DNA of 64,000 nt from assembly GCF_009765225.1 (NCBI RefSeq), contig NZ_VMSF01000001.1, forward strand, positions 2,666,001-2,730,000, written 5' to 3'. The notes below the pieces were generated by a model. It was not told the origin of the DNA, did not search any database, and saw only the letters and a program-made list of their open reading frames with translations. Shown one piece after another: positions 49,641 to 61,350 of this stretch. Position 1 is the first letter of the stretch; every line of letters starts with the position of its first letter. This DNA is from Leifsonia sp. AG29 (lineage in GTDB: Bacteria > Actinomycetota > Actinomycetes > Actinomycetales > Microbacteriaceae). Both the position numbers and the translations under genes were made by a program.

Positions 49641-50556
49641 CACCCGCCGGCGCCAGGTGCGACAGCACCCGTTCCCACGCGGGAACGACCACGAGGTGTC
49701 CGACGCCTGGAACCACCTCCATCCGCGCGTCCGGCAGCGCCCGCTGGTACCAGGCGGCGTGGGCGCTTCCGGCGATGGCGTCGCCCTCGCCGCTGATCAC
49801 CAGCGTGCGCGCGCGGACGTCCGCCAGCTCGAAACCCCATGGGCGCGCCGTGTAGCTGAGGATGTCGCCCGCGACACCTCCCGGACCCTGGCGGAACGCG
49901 TCTTTGAGCATCATGGCGAGCCGGTCCCGCACGCCTCGGCCCTCGAGCACCTGGTCGTCGATCGGCCCCGAGGTGAGCGGGCCGAGCGGGACCTCGGACA
50001 GGGCTTCGGCATGCCGCACCGCGTCGGCCTGTCCCTGCAGCATGTCGCTGAGCTGGCGCATCGCGTCGGAGGGGGAACGCTTCCCGAGGTCGTCCGAGAG
50101 GGCCTGCAGTCCCGGATCGATCCACGGGACGGCTTCGTTCGGTGCCGGCGTGGCGATCACAGCAACCCGGTCCACGAGCTCGGGGTGCCACGCCGCAAGC
50201 GCCAGCGCAACACGGCCCCCGGCCGACCAGCCGGCCACCCCGACGGTGCGCGGACGGTCCACGCCGAGCATCGCCTCCGCCTCGATCAGCGACCGGATGT
50301 ACTCCGCTATGTCGTCGGCCGCGCGCGTGATGCTCGGCCAGGAGGCGGGCGGCCAGGGATCGCTCGACCCGTAACCGGGGCGATCGATCGCGATGATGTG
50401 CGCGTCGCGCGTCGCCGAGATGTCCGGGTCGGGATCGAAGGTGGAGGAGCCGGGCGCGCTGTGGCACACCACGACGATGCGGTCGGCGTCCGGGTTCCCG
50501 AGCGTCGTCACACCCACTCGCCGGCCGGAGCGCAGTTCGAAGGTCATCGCTGCCAT
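49630..50556 (-). CDS. Alpha/beta hydrolase
   Basis: 308-aa hydrolase: RIVVVCHSAPGSSTFDPDPD, IAIDRPGYGSSDPWPP, nucleophile in GVAGWSAGGRVALAL, Asp in LVISGEGDAIAGSA and His in VPGVGHLVVVP. ATG 50556 is used although ATG 50547 is equally possible; the very long frame upstream is antisense to the radA region. Divergent from radA across 129 nt. Substrate unknown. Confidence 0.9.
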   Translation of the reverse strand: MAAMTFELRSGRRVGVTTLGNPDADRIVVVCHSAPGSSTFDPDPDISATRDAHIIAIDRPGYGSSDPWPPASWPSITRAADDIAEYIRSLIEAEAMLGVDRPRTVGVAGWSAGGRVALALAAWHPELVDRVAVIATPAPNEAVPWIDPGLQALSDDLGKRSPSDAMRQLSDMLQGQADAVRHAEALSEVPLGPLTSGPIDDQVLEGRGVRDRLAMMLKDAFRQGPGGVAGDILSYTARPWGFELADVRARTLVISGEGDAIAGSAHAAWYQRALPDARMEVVPGVGHLVVVPAWERVLSHLAPAGVRR

Positions 50557-50685
50557 GGCGTCATTGTGACCCTTCCTCAGCGTTGTGGACAGGGACGTTC
50601 GGCGCACGGTTCTCCACCGCCTGCGCGCTCCTCCCGCGGGTGACGGTGGCTCGCCGTAGGGTGGTGAACGATCCGAGGAGGTGCC

Positions 50686-52047
50686 GTGGCCAAGGCGTCC
50701 GTCAACTACCGCTGCAGCGAGTGCGGCTGGTCCACCGCCAAGTGGGTGGGTCGCTGCGGCGAGTGCCAGGCGTGGGGCACCGTGGAGGAGTCCGCCGCCC
50801 CCACCGGGGTGCTCCGGGCGCTCAAGCCGGTGACCATCGCGGCCGACCGCACGGCGAGAGCGATCACCGACATCCGGTCCGATTCGGTGGCGCGGCGCCC
50901 GAGCGGGATCGGCGAGTTCGACCGCGTGCTGGGCGGCGGCATCGTGCCCGGCGCGGCCATCCTCCTGAGCGGCGAGCCGGGCGTGGGCAAGTCCACTCTC
51001 CTGCTCGAGGTGGCGTCTCGTGCGGCGCGCGAGCGATCCCGCGTGCTGTACGTCAGCGCCGAAGAGTCCGTCAGCCAGGTCCGCATGCGCGCCGAGCGGA
51101 CGGGCGCGGTCCACGACGAGCTCTACCTCGCCTCCGAGACCGACCTGGCGACGATCATCGCCCAGATCGACGCGGTCGACCCCTCCCTCGTCATCGTCGA
51201 CTCGGTGCAGACCGTGTCGAGCGGCTCAAGCGAGGGCATCGCGGGAGGGCCGAGCCAGGTCCGCGAGGTGGCGAGCGCCCTCATCCGCGTCGCCAAGGAG
51301 CGCGACCTGCCCGTCCTGATCGTCGGCCACGTCACCAAAGACGGCTCGATCGCCGGCCCCCGGCTGCTCGAGCACCTCGTCGACGTGGTGTGCCAGTTCG
51401 AGGGCGACCGGCAGACCGCCCTCCGCTTCATCCGGGCCCTCAAGAACCGTTTCGGGCCGACCGACGAGGTCGGCTGCTTCGAGATGGCCGGCGACGGCAT
51501 CGCCGAGGTCCCCGACCCCAGCGGCCTCTTCCTCAGCCGCACCACCACGCCGGTGTCCGGCACCTGCGTCACGGTCGCGATGGAGGGGCGTCGCCCGCTG
51601 CCCGTCGAGGTGCAGGCTCTCGTCGTCGCCACCACCGCCCCCAACCCGCGGAGGGTCACCAACGGCGTCGACGCCTCGCGTGTCGCCATGCTCCTCGCGG
51701 TGCTCGAACGCCGCGCGGGCATCCGCCTGGGCGACAAAGACGTCTACGTGTCGACGGTCGGCGGGGTCCGGCTCACCGAGCCCGGGGCCGATCTCGCGAT
51801 CGCGCTCGCGGTCGCGTCCGCCGCCAGCGACCGTGCGATCCCGCACACGCTCGCCGCCTTCGGCGAGATCAGCCTCGCCGGCGAGATCCGCCCCGTCAGC
51901 AGCGGCCGCCAGCGCACCGCAGAAGCCGCCCGCCTCGGGTTCGCTACGCGCGTCGACGACCGCAGCGCCAGCATCCGAGAGGCCCTCCGCCTCGCGTTCT
52001 CGGCCGCCTCCACCGAGCGGGAGCGAGAACTCGACGCCGCGTTCTGA
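50686..52047 (+). CDS. radA: DNA repair protein RadA (Sms)
   Basis: 453-aa RecA-like ATPase that drives branch migration in recombination. Zinc finger C10-x2-C13 and C24-x2-C27, Walker A GEPGVGKST (residues 96-104), Walker B SLVIVDSVQT, the RadA-specific KNRFG in LKNRFGPTDEVGCFEM, and a C-terminal Lon-protease-like domain (LLAVLERRAGIRLGDKDVYV). GTG 50686 is the only start just before the zinc finger, with GAGGTG upstream. Normal family length. Confidence 0.97.
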   Translation: MAKASVNYRCSECGWSTAKWVGRCGECQAWGTVEESAAPTGVLRALKPVTIAADRTARAITDIRSDSVARRPSGIGEFDRVLGGGIVPGAAILLSGEPGVGKSTLLLEVASRAARERSRVLYVSAEESVSQVRMRAERTGAVHDELYLASETDLATIIAQIDAVDPSLVIVDSVQTVSSGSSEGIAGGPSQVREVASALIRVAKERDLPVLIVGHVTKDGSIAGPRLLEHLVDVVCQFEGDRQTALRFIRALKNRFGPTDEVGCFEMAGDGIAEVPDPSGLFLSRTTTPVSGTCVTVAMEGRRPLPVEVQALVVATTAPNPRRVTNGVDASRVAMLLAVLERRAGIRLGDKDVYVSTVGGVRLTEPGADLAIALAVASAASDRAIPHTLAAFGEISLAGEIRPVSSGRQRTAEAARLGFATRVDDRSASIREALRLAFSAASTERERELDAAF

Positions 52048-52089
52048 GCCTGCCCTCACGTGCTGAAGCGGCGGCTGCTGTGGCGCCCG

Positions 52090-52824
52090 CTACTTCAGGA
52101 TGAACTGCTTGGTGTTCGTCGACTGCACGCCGCCCACCGCCGTCTTCAAGTGATACGAAGCGCCGCCCGCGGGCACCTGCGGACGCTGCGCCTGGCACGT
52201 CGACGGGCTCGACCGCGTCCGGTCCCACGTGATCGGAGTCTGCGACGAGATCGTCTTTCCGGGCTGCAGCAGCACCAGCGCGTCAGACCGATCCGTCTGG
52301 CAATCCGTCGACTGCCAGTAGACGTCCGAACCGCTCGTGATCGTGAACGCCTGCTGGCCCGTCCCCGCATTCACCGTGCACGCCGACGAACCGGTGTTCG
52401 TGATCGCGATCGACAAGAGCGGCAACTGCCCGGCCGAATACGAATCCTTGTCGGTGACCGCATCGACGCGCACATCCGACGGGTTGCACTTCGAGTCGCC
52501 CGAAGCCGACCCCGAGCCCGCCTTCGACCCGGACGCCGAACCCGACTGACCACCGCTCGACGACGCCGCAGGAGCAGGAGAACCCGAGGTGCCGGCGGAC
52601 GCCGGCGCCGAAGCAGCAGCCGAGGGTCGCGAAGAAGCCGTCGGAGCCGGCGAACTCGAGCCGGTGTGCGCGGGAGAGACCGGCTCGCCGCTGGACGCCC
52701 CCGGCCGCAGGAACAGGAGGACGACGATCGCGACGACCGCGATCAGACCGATCAGGACGACGAGCCGACGGCGCCAGTAGACGCTGCTCGGCTGCGGGCC
52801 GACAGGGCGCTTGAACGTCGACAT
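52090..52824 (-). CDS. Membrane-anchored hypothetical protein with Ser/Ala/Pro linker
   Basis: 244 aa: one membrane helix at residues 21-40 (LVVLIGLIAVVAIVVLLFL), a low-complexity linker rich in Ser, Ala, Gly and Pro to about residue 110, then an extracellular beta-domain beginning CNPSDVRVDAVTDKDSYSAG with two further Cys (SACTV, DCQTD) that could pair. The domain resembles DUF4232-like folds. Convergent with radA. Function unknown. Confidence 0.8.
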   Translation of the reverse strand: MSTFKRPVGPQPSSVYWRRRLVVLIGLIAVVAIVVLLFLRPGASSGEPVSPAHTGSSSPAPTASSRPSAAASAPASAGTSGSPAPAASSSGGQSGSASGSKAGSGSASGDSKCNPSDVRVDAVTDKDSYSAGQLPLLSIAITNTGSSACTVNAGTGQQAFTITSGSDVYWQSTDCQTDRSDALVLLQPGKTISSQTPITWDRTRSSPSTCQAQRPQVPAGGASYHLKTAVGGVQSTNTKQFILK

Positions 52825-52886
52825 GGCCGCAGCTTAACCAGGGCCGCGTCAGCCGCTCGAAGGCGCGCGGACCGGCCGTCCCCCTT

Positions 52887-53399
52887 TCAGAGGACCTTCA
52901 GCATCCTCGTGTTGCCGAGAGTGTTCGGCTTCACCCGAGCGAGGTCGAGGAACTCGGCGACGCCCTCGTCGTGGGAGCGGAGGAGCTCCGCGTAGACCTT
53001 CGGATCGATGGTCTCCGAGCCCATGTCCTCGAAGCCGTTGCGCTGGAAGAAGTCCACCTCGAACGTCAGGCAGAACAACCGGCTGAGCCCGAGCTCCCGC
53101 GCGTCGTCCTCCAACCGCGCCAGCAATGCCCGACCCACACCGCGACCGAGCCAGGCGTCGGTGACGGCGAGCGTGCGCACCTCACCGAGGTCGCTCCACA
53201 TCACATGCAGCGCGCCGCACCCGATCAGCCGGCCGGTCTCGTCGACCGCGACCCGGAACTCCTGCACCGACTCGTAGAACGTCACCGTCTCTTTGCCGAG
53301 AAGGATCCGGCGGTGCACGAGCGGCTCCACGAGCTCCTGGATCTGCGCGACGTCACCGGTGCGCGCGCGGCGGATGCTGAAACCGGGTTCGCCACTCAC
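52887..53399 (-). CDS. Amino-acid N-acetyltransferase (GNAT)
   Basis: 170 aa: FSIRRARTGDVAQIQELVEP, ECGALHV-type strand GCGALHVMWSDLGEVRTLAV, acetyl-CoA loop WLGRGVGRALLARLEDDARE, and FFQRNGFEDMG near the end. Matches the short actinobacterial ArgA type that acetylates glutamate in arginine synthesis; no kinase-like domain. Lies downstream of clpC in the same direction, separated by a terminator. Confidence 0.87.
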   Translation of the reverse strand: MSGEPGFSIRRARTGDVAQIQELVEPLVHRRILLGKETVTFYESVQEFRVAVDETGRLIGCGALHVMWSDLGEVRTLAVTDAWLGRGVGRALLARLEDDARELGLSRLFCLTFEVDFFQRNGFEDMGSETIDPKVYAELLRSHDEGVAEFLDLARVKPNTLGNTRMLKVL

Positions 53400-53418
53400 C
53401 GCTCCAGCCTACAAGCCG

Positions 53419-53453
53419 GAGGGCCGGCCTCCCGTCACGGGAGGCCGGCCCTC
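53419..53453 (-). terminator. clpC terminator
   Basis: Perfect 15-bp inverted repeat (53419-53433 and 53439-53453) with 5-nt loop GTCAC, 24 nt after the clpC stop. GC-rich stem without a T-run. Confidence 0.8.
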
Positions 53454-53476
53454 AGGTCGGTGCGCGAACGCGGCGA

Positions 53477-56002
<2,526 letters not shown>

Positions 56003-56080
56003 GTCTACTCCTCCGACGCGGGTGCAGGGGTCGCGTCGATACAAAGAGAGTAACCACCCCTCCGGCCCCCGTCGTGCCCT

Positions 56081-56098
56081 GTTCGCCCTGGGCGTTAC
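56081..56098. promoter_or_regulatory. ClgR-type operator upstream of clpC
   Basis: GTTCGCCCTGGGCGTTAC has the CGC-N5-GCG core of the ClgR box known from Corynebacterium and Streptomyces clp genes. A -10 candidate TACTCT lies on the minus strand at 56052-56047, placing the box just upstream of the -35 region, as for activation. Confidence 0.6.
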
Positions 56099-56126
56099 AG
56101 TGTTTCGCCGCCCGGATCCGCAGGGC

Positions 56127-56558
56127 TCAGCCCGGGAGGCCGGGGAGGGTCAGCGTGCTGTCCGGGAGGTCAATCGTGACCTGCGCTGTCGTCTTCACGC
56201 CGCTCGGCGTCGCGAACACGGTCGTGTGCGGCACGTAGTCCCGGGTGCACACGCCGCCGGGTGCGGGAGCGAGCGTCGCCTTGAGCGAGCTCTTCCCCTC
56301 CACGCTGATCGACTGGACTTTCGGAGGGCACGTTGAGCTGCCGTAGAGCACGATCCCGAAGTGCTGGCCGGCGTCGAGCCAGGACGCCCAGGAGGAGCCT
56401 CCCGCACTGCTCGCCGGAGCCTGGACCCCCTTCGGCTCGCCCGCGTAGTCGTCGGTCGGCCTGACCTGGCTGCTCGTGCAGCCCGTGAGCACGAGACCCG
56501 CGAACGCGACGACCAGCGCCCCGGACGCGACGGTCGGGAGGCGGTGTCGGCGGGTCAC
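56127..56558 (-). CDS. Hypothetical lipoprotein
   Basis: 143 aa with signal peptide (TVASGALVVAFAGLVLTGC) and lipobox LTGC; Cys 27 would be lipidated. The mature part has two further Cys (STCPPKV, GGVCTRDY) and a beta-rich pattern ending TIDLPDSTLTLPGLPG. No family recognised. Lies upstream of clpC in the same direction and divergent from the pirin gene by 57 nt. Confidence 0.8.
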   Translation of the reverse strand: MTRRHRLPTVASGALVVAFAGLVLTGCTSSQVRPTDDYAGEPKGVQAPASSAGGSSWASWLDAGQHFGIVLYGSSTCPPKVQSISVEGKSSLKATLAPAPGGVCTRDYVPHTTVFATPSGVKTTAQVTIDLPDSTLTLPGLPG

Positions 56559-56615
56559 CCGACCATTCTAGGAAGAGGCGGCCACCCCGGGCTGACCGGC
56601 GCCTAGGATGCCGCT

Positions 56616-57593
56616 ATGAGCAACCTGGAGCGCGAGCCGGCCGAGGTCGTCGCGGGGGGCGACCTCCTGACCCGTCCGGACGTCGAGATCCTCGAGCCGC
56701 GCGAGGTTCCGCTGGGTGGCCCGCGCGCCATGACCGTGCGACGGACGCTCCCCCAGCGCCGGCGCTCGCTCATCGGCGGCTGGTGCTTCATCGACCACTA
56801 CGGCCCCGACGACGTCTCGGCGACGGGAGGGATGCGGGTCCCGCCGCACCCGCACACCGGCCTGCAGACGGTCAGCTGGCTGTTCGAGGGCGAGGTCGAC
56901 CACCGCGACAGCGTCGGGACGCACGCCCTGGTCCGGCCCGGCGAGCTCAACCTCATGACGGCCGGGCGCGGGATCAGCCACTCGGAGGTCTCCACGCCGG
57001 CCACCTCGCGCCTCCACGGGGTGCAGCTATGGGTCGCGCTGCCGTCGTCGTCGCGGGACGTGCCTCCCTTCTTCGAGCACCACGCGCCGCGCCCGGCCCT
57101 GTTGGGCGGGGCGACCGTGCTGACCTTCATCGGGGCGTTGGCCGGAAGCGGCACGGAGGCGACGGTGTTCTCGCCGCTCGTCGGAGCCGAGATCGTGGCG
57201 CCGGCAGGGACCTCGCTCGAGATCCCGCTCGACGAGTCGTTCGAGCACGGCGTGTTGGTCGACGCCGGCGACGTCGAGCTGGAGGGGGTGGCCGTGCCGG
57301 TGTCGCATCTCGCGTACCTGGCGCCCGGCCGGTCGTCGGCGACCGTAGTCGTGGGCGACTCGCCTGCGCGCCTGGTGTTGCTCGGCGGTGAGCCGCTCGG
57401 TGAGCAGATCGTCATGTGGTGGAACTTCATCGGGCGCAGCCACGACGACATCGTCCGGTCGCGGGAGCAGTGGCAGCAGGAGGTCATCGCCGCGGAGGAC
57501 CCGGCCGGGCGCTTCGGGACGGTCGACGGCTACGACGGGCGGCCGCTGCCGGCGCCGGAGTTGCCGACAGTGCGGTTGCGGCCGCGCGGCTGA
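56616..57593 (+). CDS. Pirin family protein
   Basis: 325-aa bicupin. The N-terminal cupin carries the metal site PPHPHTGLQTVSWLFEGEVD (His-x-His, later His and Glu in VRPGELNLMTAGRGISHSE), and a Pirin_C domain follows (VEIPLDESFEHGVLVDAGDV-like region). Bacterial pirins act as quercetinases or regulators of central metabolism; which applies here is open. Followed by a repeat-rich gap. Confidence 0.92.
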   Translation: MSNLEREPAEVVAGGDLLTRPDVEILEPREVPLGGPRAMTVRRTLPQRRRSLIGGWCFIDHYGPDDVSATGGMRVPPHPHTGLQTVSWLFEGEVDHRDSVGTHALVRPGELNLMTAGRGISHSEVSTPATSRLHGVQLWVALPSSSRDVPPFFEHHAPRPALLGGATVLTFIGALAGSGTEATVFSPLVGAEIVAPAGTSLEIPLDESFEHGVLVDAGDVELEGVAVPVSHLAYLAPGRSSATVVVGDSPARLVLLGGEPLGEQIVMWWNFIGRSHDDIVRSREQWQQEVIAAEDPAGRFGTVDGYDGRPLPAPELPTVRLRPRG

Positions 57594-57708
57594 CCGGGGC
57601 GGCGGCACGGGCGGGCGCGCTGGGCGCCTTGCGTCGCCGGGCCTCGCCTCGCCTCCCCTCGCGCTTGCCTCGCCGGGCCTCTCGCTCGCCTCGCCGCGCC
57701 AGGCCTCG

Positions 57709-58007
57709 ATTCGTGCCGAATGTCGTTTCGGCACGGCGCGTCGGCGACATTCGTGCCGAATGTCGCCTTCACGCGAGCCGGCCCCGCACCTCCCCCTTGC
57801 CACATTCGTGCCGAATGTCGTTTCGGCACGGCGCGTCGGCGACATTCGTGCTGAATGTGGCCCTCCCGGAAACCGACCCCGCACCTCCCGCCCACCACAT
57901 TCGTGCCGAATGTCGTTTCGGCACGGCACGTCGGCAACATTCGTGACGAATGTCGCCACGGCGGGACGCGGGCCCGCACCTGCCCTCACCACATTCGGCA
58001 CGAATGC
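57709..58007. repeat. 95-bp tandem repeat, three copies plus a partial inverted copy
   Basis: Copies begin at 57709, 57804 and 57899, exactly 95 bp apart. Each holds ATTCGTGCCGAATGTCG, a TTTCGGCAC arm that pairs with GTGCCGAA (8-bp stem, 6-nt loop), and GACATTCG-TGC-CGAATGTC. A final CATTCGGCACGAATG unit at 57992 is in reverse orientation. The three spacers differ more than the palindromic parts. It fills the gap between the convergent pirin and cls genes; the 57594-57708 stretch is only GC-rich, with no gene. Confidence 0.85.
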
Positions 58008-58037
58008 AGCACCGGGAGGGGCGAAGACGGCCGCGGG

Positions 58038-59501
58038 TTACTGCAGCGCCGAGGTCAGCCGCGCGAGGTTGTCGAGCACGGTGGACCGCAGCGGCTGCTT
58101 CATCCATTCCTCGAGGGTGAGTTCGCGGCTCTCCTTGCGGTAGCCGTCCTCCACCGCGCGCATCTCTTTGACGAAGGAGGCGCCGCGCACCATGAGCACG
58201 ACCTCCATGTTGAGCTGGAACGACCGCATGTCCATGTTGCTCGAGCCGATGACCGCGACATCGTCGTCGATGGTGAAGTGCTTGGCGTGAAGGATGTACG
58301 GCGCCTTGTACATCCAGATCCGCACCCCGGCGCGGAGCAGCGCCTCGTAGTACGAGCGCTGCGCGTGGTAGACGAGAGCCTGGTCGCCGATCTCCGACAC
58401 GAAGAGGTCGACCGCGATGCCCCGCTGCACGGCCGAGGTGATCGCCATGAGCATCGACTCGTCGGGGACGAAGTACGGGGAGGTGATGACGATCCGCTCC
58501 TGCGCGTAGTACAGCAGGGCGAGGAAGAGGCGCAGGTTGTTCTCACCGGCGAATCCGGGTCCGGACGGCACGACCTGCGCATCGAGCTCGTAAGGCTCCA
58601 CCTCATCGGTGATGGGCTCGGTCTCGCGGCGGAGCAGCTCGTCCGTCTCGCTGTACCAGTCGGTGATGAAGATGGCGTTGAGACCGGCGACGATCGGCCC
58701 CTCCAGCCGGACGATGAGCTCCTTCCACTTGAGCCCGCGCCGGATGTTCGACTTCTTGTTGTAGCTGCGATCGATCACGTTCTGCGACCCCATGAAGGCG
58801 ACGCGGCCGTCCACGATGAGGAGCTTGCGGTGGTTCCGGAGGTCGGGCCGCTGATATTTTCCCTGGAACGGCTTCACCGGCAGCATCAGATGCCAGATGG
58901 CACCCATCGCGGTGAGCCGCCGGAGAGTGCGCTTGTAGTCGGGCGTCCGCCGGGAGGCGATGTGGTCGAGGAGGACGCGCACGGTCACGCCGCGCTTCAC
59001 AGCCTCCTCGAGCGCGTCGAAGAACGGGCCTGTCGTCTTGTCGAGCGTGAGGATGTAGAACTCGACGTGCACATAGCGGCGCGCCTTCGCGATCTCGGCG
59101 GCCATCGCATCGAGCGACGCCTGGTAGTCGCCGTTCAGCGACGCGCGGTTGCCGCCCACGAGCGGCATGGCGCCGAGCTTGCGGTTCAGCTCGACGACGC
59201 CCTCGAGCCACGGCGGCCAGGGGTGGTCGCGGCGCACTCGCTCCATGCCCTCGGTGCTGTCGATGATGAAGCGGTTGATCTCGTCCTGCTTCTCGCGCCG
59301 CTTCTTCGGCAGCTTGTAACTGCCGATCAGGAGGAAGAACAGCACGCCGATGTACGGGATCAGGAAGATGGCCAGCAGCCAGGCCGTCGCCGAGCTCGGC
59401 TTGCGGTTGCGCGGCACGACGATGATGGCGATGACGCGGATCACGAAGTCGATGAGGAGGAGCACGACGACGATGGCGGTGGACAGGAACCCGGGGTCCA
59501 T
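58038..59501 (-). CDS. cls: Cardiolipin synthase (phospholipase D type)
   Basis: 487-aa membrane enzyme joining two phospholipids to cardiolipin. Two N-terminal helices (STAIVVVLLLIDFVIRVIAI and ATAWLLAIFLIPYIGVLFFL), then two PLD domains with HKD motifs NHRKLLIVDG and LHAKHFTIDDD, each followed by the GSxN pattern (MGSQNVIDRS, IGSSNMDMRS). Normal length for bacterial ClsA. Converges on pirin across the tandem repeats. Confidence 0.95.
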   Translation of the reverse strand: MDPGFLSTAIVVVLLLIDFVIRVIAIIVVPRNRKPSSATAWLLAIFLIPYIGVLFFLLIGSYKLPKKRREKQDEINRFIIDSTEGMERVRRDHPWPPWLEGVVELNRKLGAMPLVGGNRASLNGDYQASLDAMAAEIAKARRYVHVEFYILTLDKTTGPFFDALEEAVKRGVTVRVLLDHIASRRTPDYKRTLRRLTAMGAIWHLMLPVKPFQGKYQRPDLRNHRKLLIVDGRVAFMGSQNVIDRSYNKKSNIRRGLKWKELIVRLEGPIVAGLNAIFITDWYSETDELLRRETEPITDEVEPYELDAQVVPSGPGFAGENNLRLFLALLYYAQERIVITSPYFVPDESMLMAITSAVQRGIAVDLFVSEIGDQALVYHAQRSYYEALLRAGVRIWMYKAPYILHAKHFTIDDDVAVIGSSNMDMRSFQLNMEVVLMVRGASFVKEMRAVEDGYRKESRELTLEEWMKQPLRSTVLDNLARLTSALQ

Positions 59502-59572
59502 CGTTCGCGCATCCCCTCGACCGGCCGACGAGGAGCGCGACTGCGTCCTCTGGAGCTACCGTATCGGTTGCG

Positions 59573-59746
59573 TCAGGGCTTCGGCGCCAGACCGCGGCGT
59601 GCCCGCTCCTCCGCCTCGATCCGGCTGTAGGCCTTGCGCTCCGAGCGGTCGGCACGGACGATGGCGCGCATGATCGCCCAGAACAGCAGCCCGACAAGCA
59701 CGGTCGGCGCGAGCGCCCAGACGATTCCGCCGATCACATCACCCAT
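59573..59746 (-). CDS. Small membrane protein (57 aa)
   Basis: MGDVIGGIVWALAPTVLVGL begins a single membrane helix (residues 4-27, IVWALAPTVLVGLLFWAIMR), followed by a basic, Arg/Glu-rich cytoplasmic tail ending RRGLAPKP. ATG 59746 lies 41 nt after the lysS stop, same direction. Similar small proteins sit beside lysS in Microbacteriaceae. Function unknown. Confidence 0.75.
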   Translation of the reverse strand: MGDVIGGIVWALAPTVLVGLLFWAIMRAIVRADRSERKAYSRIEAEERARRGLAPKP

Positions 59747-59787
59747 AACGCGCCCATCGTAGCGCCCGCCCCTGAGAGCGCGCCGCC

Positions 59788-61317
59788 CTACTTGACCAGC
59801 GGGAAGAGGATCGTCTCGCGGATGCCGAGCCCGGTGAGCGCCATGAGGAGGCGGTCGATGCCCATGCCCATGCCTCCCGTCGGCGGCATACCGAACTCGA
59901 GCGCCCGCAGGAACTCCTCGTCGAGCCGCATGGCCTCGTTGTCGCCGGCCGCGGCGAGCTTCGCCTGCTCGACGAAGCGCTCGCGCTGCACGACGGGGTC
60001 GACGAGCTCCGAGTAGCCGGTGGCCAGCTCGAAGCCGCGCGTGTAGAGGTCCCACTTCTCGACGACGCCGTCGCGCGAGCGGTGGGCGCGGACCAGGGGG
60101 CTCGTGTCGACGGGGAAGTCCATCACGAACGTGGGCCGCACGAGGCCCGACTTCACGTGGTGCTCCCACAGCTCCTCGACGTACTTGCCGGCGAGCGGGT
60201 GCTCGATCTCGATCCCCGCGTCGGCGGCCAGCTCGCGCAGGCGGGTGATCGGCGTCTGCGGTGTGATCTCCTCGCCGATCGCCTCCGACAGGCTGTCGTA
60301 CATGCGGATGCGGTCCCACTCGCCGCCGAGGTCGTACTCGGTGCCGTCGGCCCAGGTGACGACGTGCGAGCCGGAGATGGCGACGGCGGCGTCCTGGATG
60401 AGCGTCTGGGTGAGGTCGGCGATCGAGTTGTAGTCGCCGTAGGCCTGGTAGGCCTCGAGCATCGCGAACTCGGGCGAGTGCGTCGAGTCGGCGCCCTCGT
60501 TGCGGAAGTTGCGGTTGATCTCGAAGACGCGCTCGATGCCTCCGACGACGGCTCGTTTGAGGTACAGCTCGGGCGCGATGCGCAGGTACAGCTCGGTGTC
60601 GAACGCGTTGGAGTGGGTGACGAACGGCCGGGCGGAGGCGCCTCCGTGCATCACCTGCAGCATCGGCGTCTCGACCTCGACGAAGCCCCGCTCGGCGAAC
60701 GTGCGGCGGAGGGACGCCACCGCGGCGGCGCGATCGAGCACGGTCTTGCGAGCCTGCTCGCGCGCGATGAGGTCGAGGTACCGCGCACGCACTCGTGTCT
60801 CTTCGCTGAGCTCGTTGTGGAGGTTCGGCAACGGAAGCAGCGCCTTCGAGGCGATCCGCCACGACTCGGCCATGACCGACAGCTCGCCGCGGCGGCTCGA
60901 AACGACCTCGCCGAAGACGAACACGTGGTCACCGAGGTCGACCAGCTCCTTCCAGGCGGCGAGCGACTCCTCGCCGACGGCGGCCAGCGACACCATCACC
61001 TGGAGGCGCGAACCGTCGCCCGACTGCAGCACCGCGAAGCACAGCTTGCCGGTGTTGCGGAGGTGCACCACGCGGCCGGCGATCCCGACCCTCTCGCCCG
61101 ACGCCTCATCGGCCTGGAGCGCTCCCCACTTCTCGCGGACGGCGGGGATGGTGGTCGTGACGGGCACGTCGACCGGGTACGCCCCTCCGGCCGCGCTCTG
61201 CGCCTCGGCGAGGAGGCGCTCGCGCTTGGCCAGCCGGACCGCCTTCTGCTCGCTGATCTCGTCTTCGCTCGGCTCGAGGTCGGCGAGGTCGGTCGCGGGG
61301 GTCTGCGCGTCGGTCAT
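59788..61317 (-). CDS. lysS: Lysyl-tRNA synthetase, class II
   Basis: 509 aa. The N-terminal OB fold binds the anticodon ([20 protein letters not shown]); class II motif 2 is [20 protein letters not shown] and motif 3 [21 protein letters not shown] 40-residue acidic head with [20 protein letters not shown] precedes the core. Followed by a small membrane protein gene; panC lies downstream of nothing else but 33 nt upstream of this gene in the same direction. Confidence 0.97.
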   Translation of the reverse strand: MTDAQTPATDLADLEPSEDEISEQKAVRLAKRERLLAEAQSAAGGAYPVDVPVTTTIPAVREKWGALQADEASGERVGIAGRVVHLRNTGKLCFAVLQSGDGSRLQVMVSLAAVGEESLAAWKELVDLGDHVFVFGEVVSSRRGELSVMAESWRIASKALLPLPNLHNELSEETRVRARYLDLIAREQARKTVLDRAAAVASLRRTFAERGFVEVETPMLQVMHGGASARPFVTHSNAFDTELYLRIAPELYLKRAVVGGIERVFEINRNFRNEGADSTHSPEFAMLEAYQAYGDYNSIADLTQTLIQDAAVAISGSHVVTWADGTEYDLGGEWDRIRMYDSLSEAIGEEITPQTPITRLRELAADAGIEIEHPLAGKYVEELWEHHVKSGLVRPTFVMDFPVDTSPLVRAHRSRDGVVEKWDLYTRGFELATGYSELVDPVVQRERFVEQAKLAAAGDNEAMRLDEEFLRALEFGMPPTGGMGMGIDRLLMALTGLGIRETILFPLVK

Positions 61318-61350
61318 CGATGTCTTTCCGTTCGGCGGTGGGGCACGGTG

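Noticed and set aside
57709-58007. CRISPR array
   Set aside because: Repeats are adjacent palindromic 95-bp units without regular unique spacers, and no cas genes are present.
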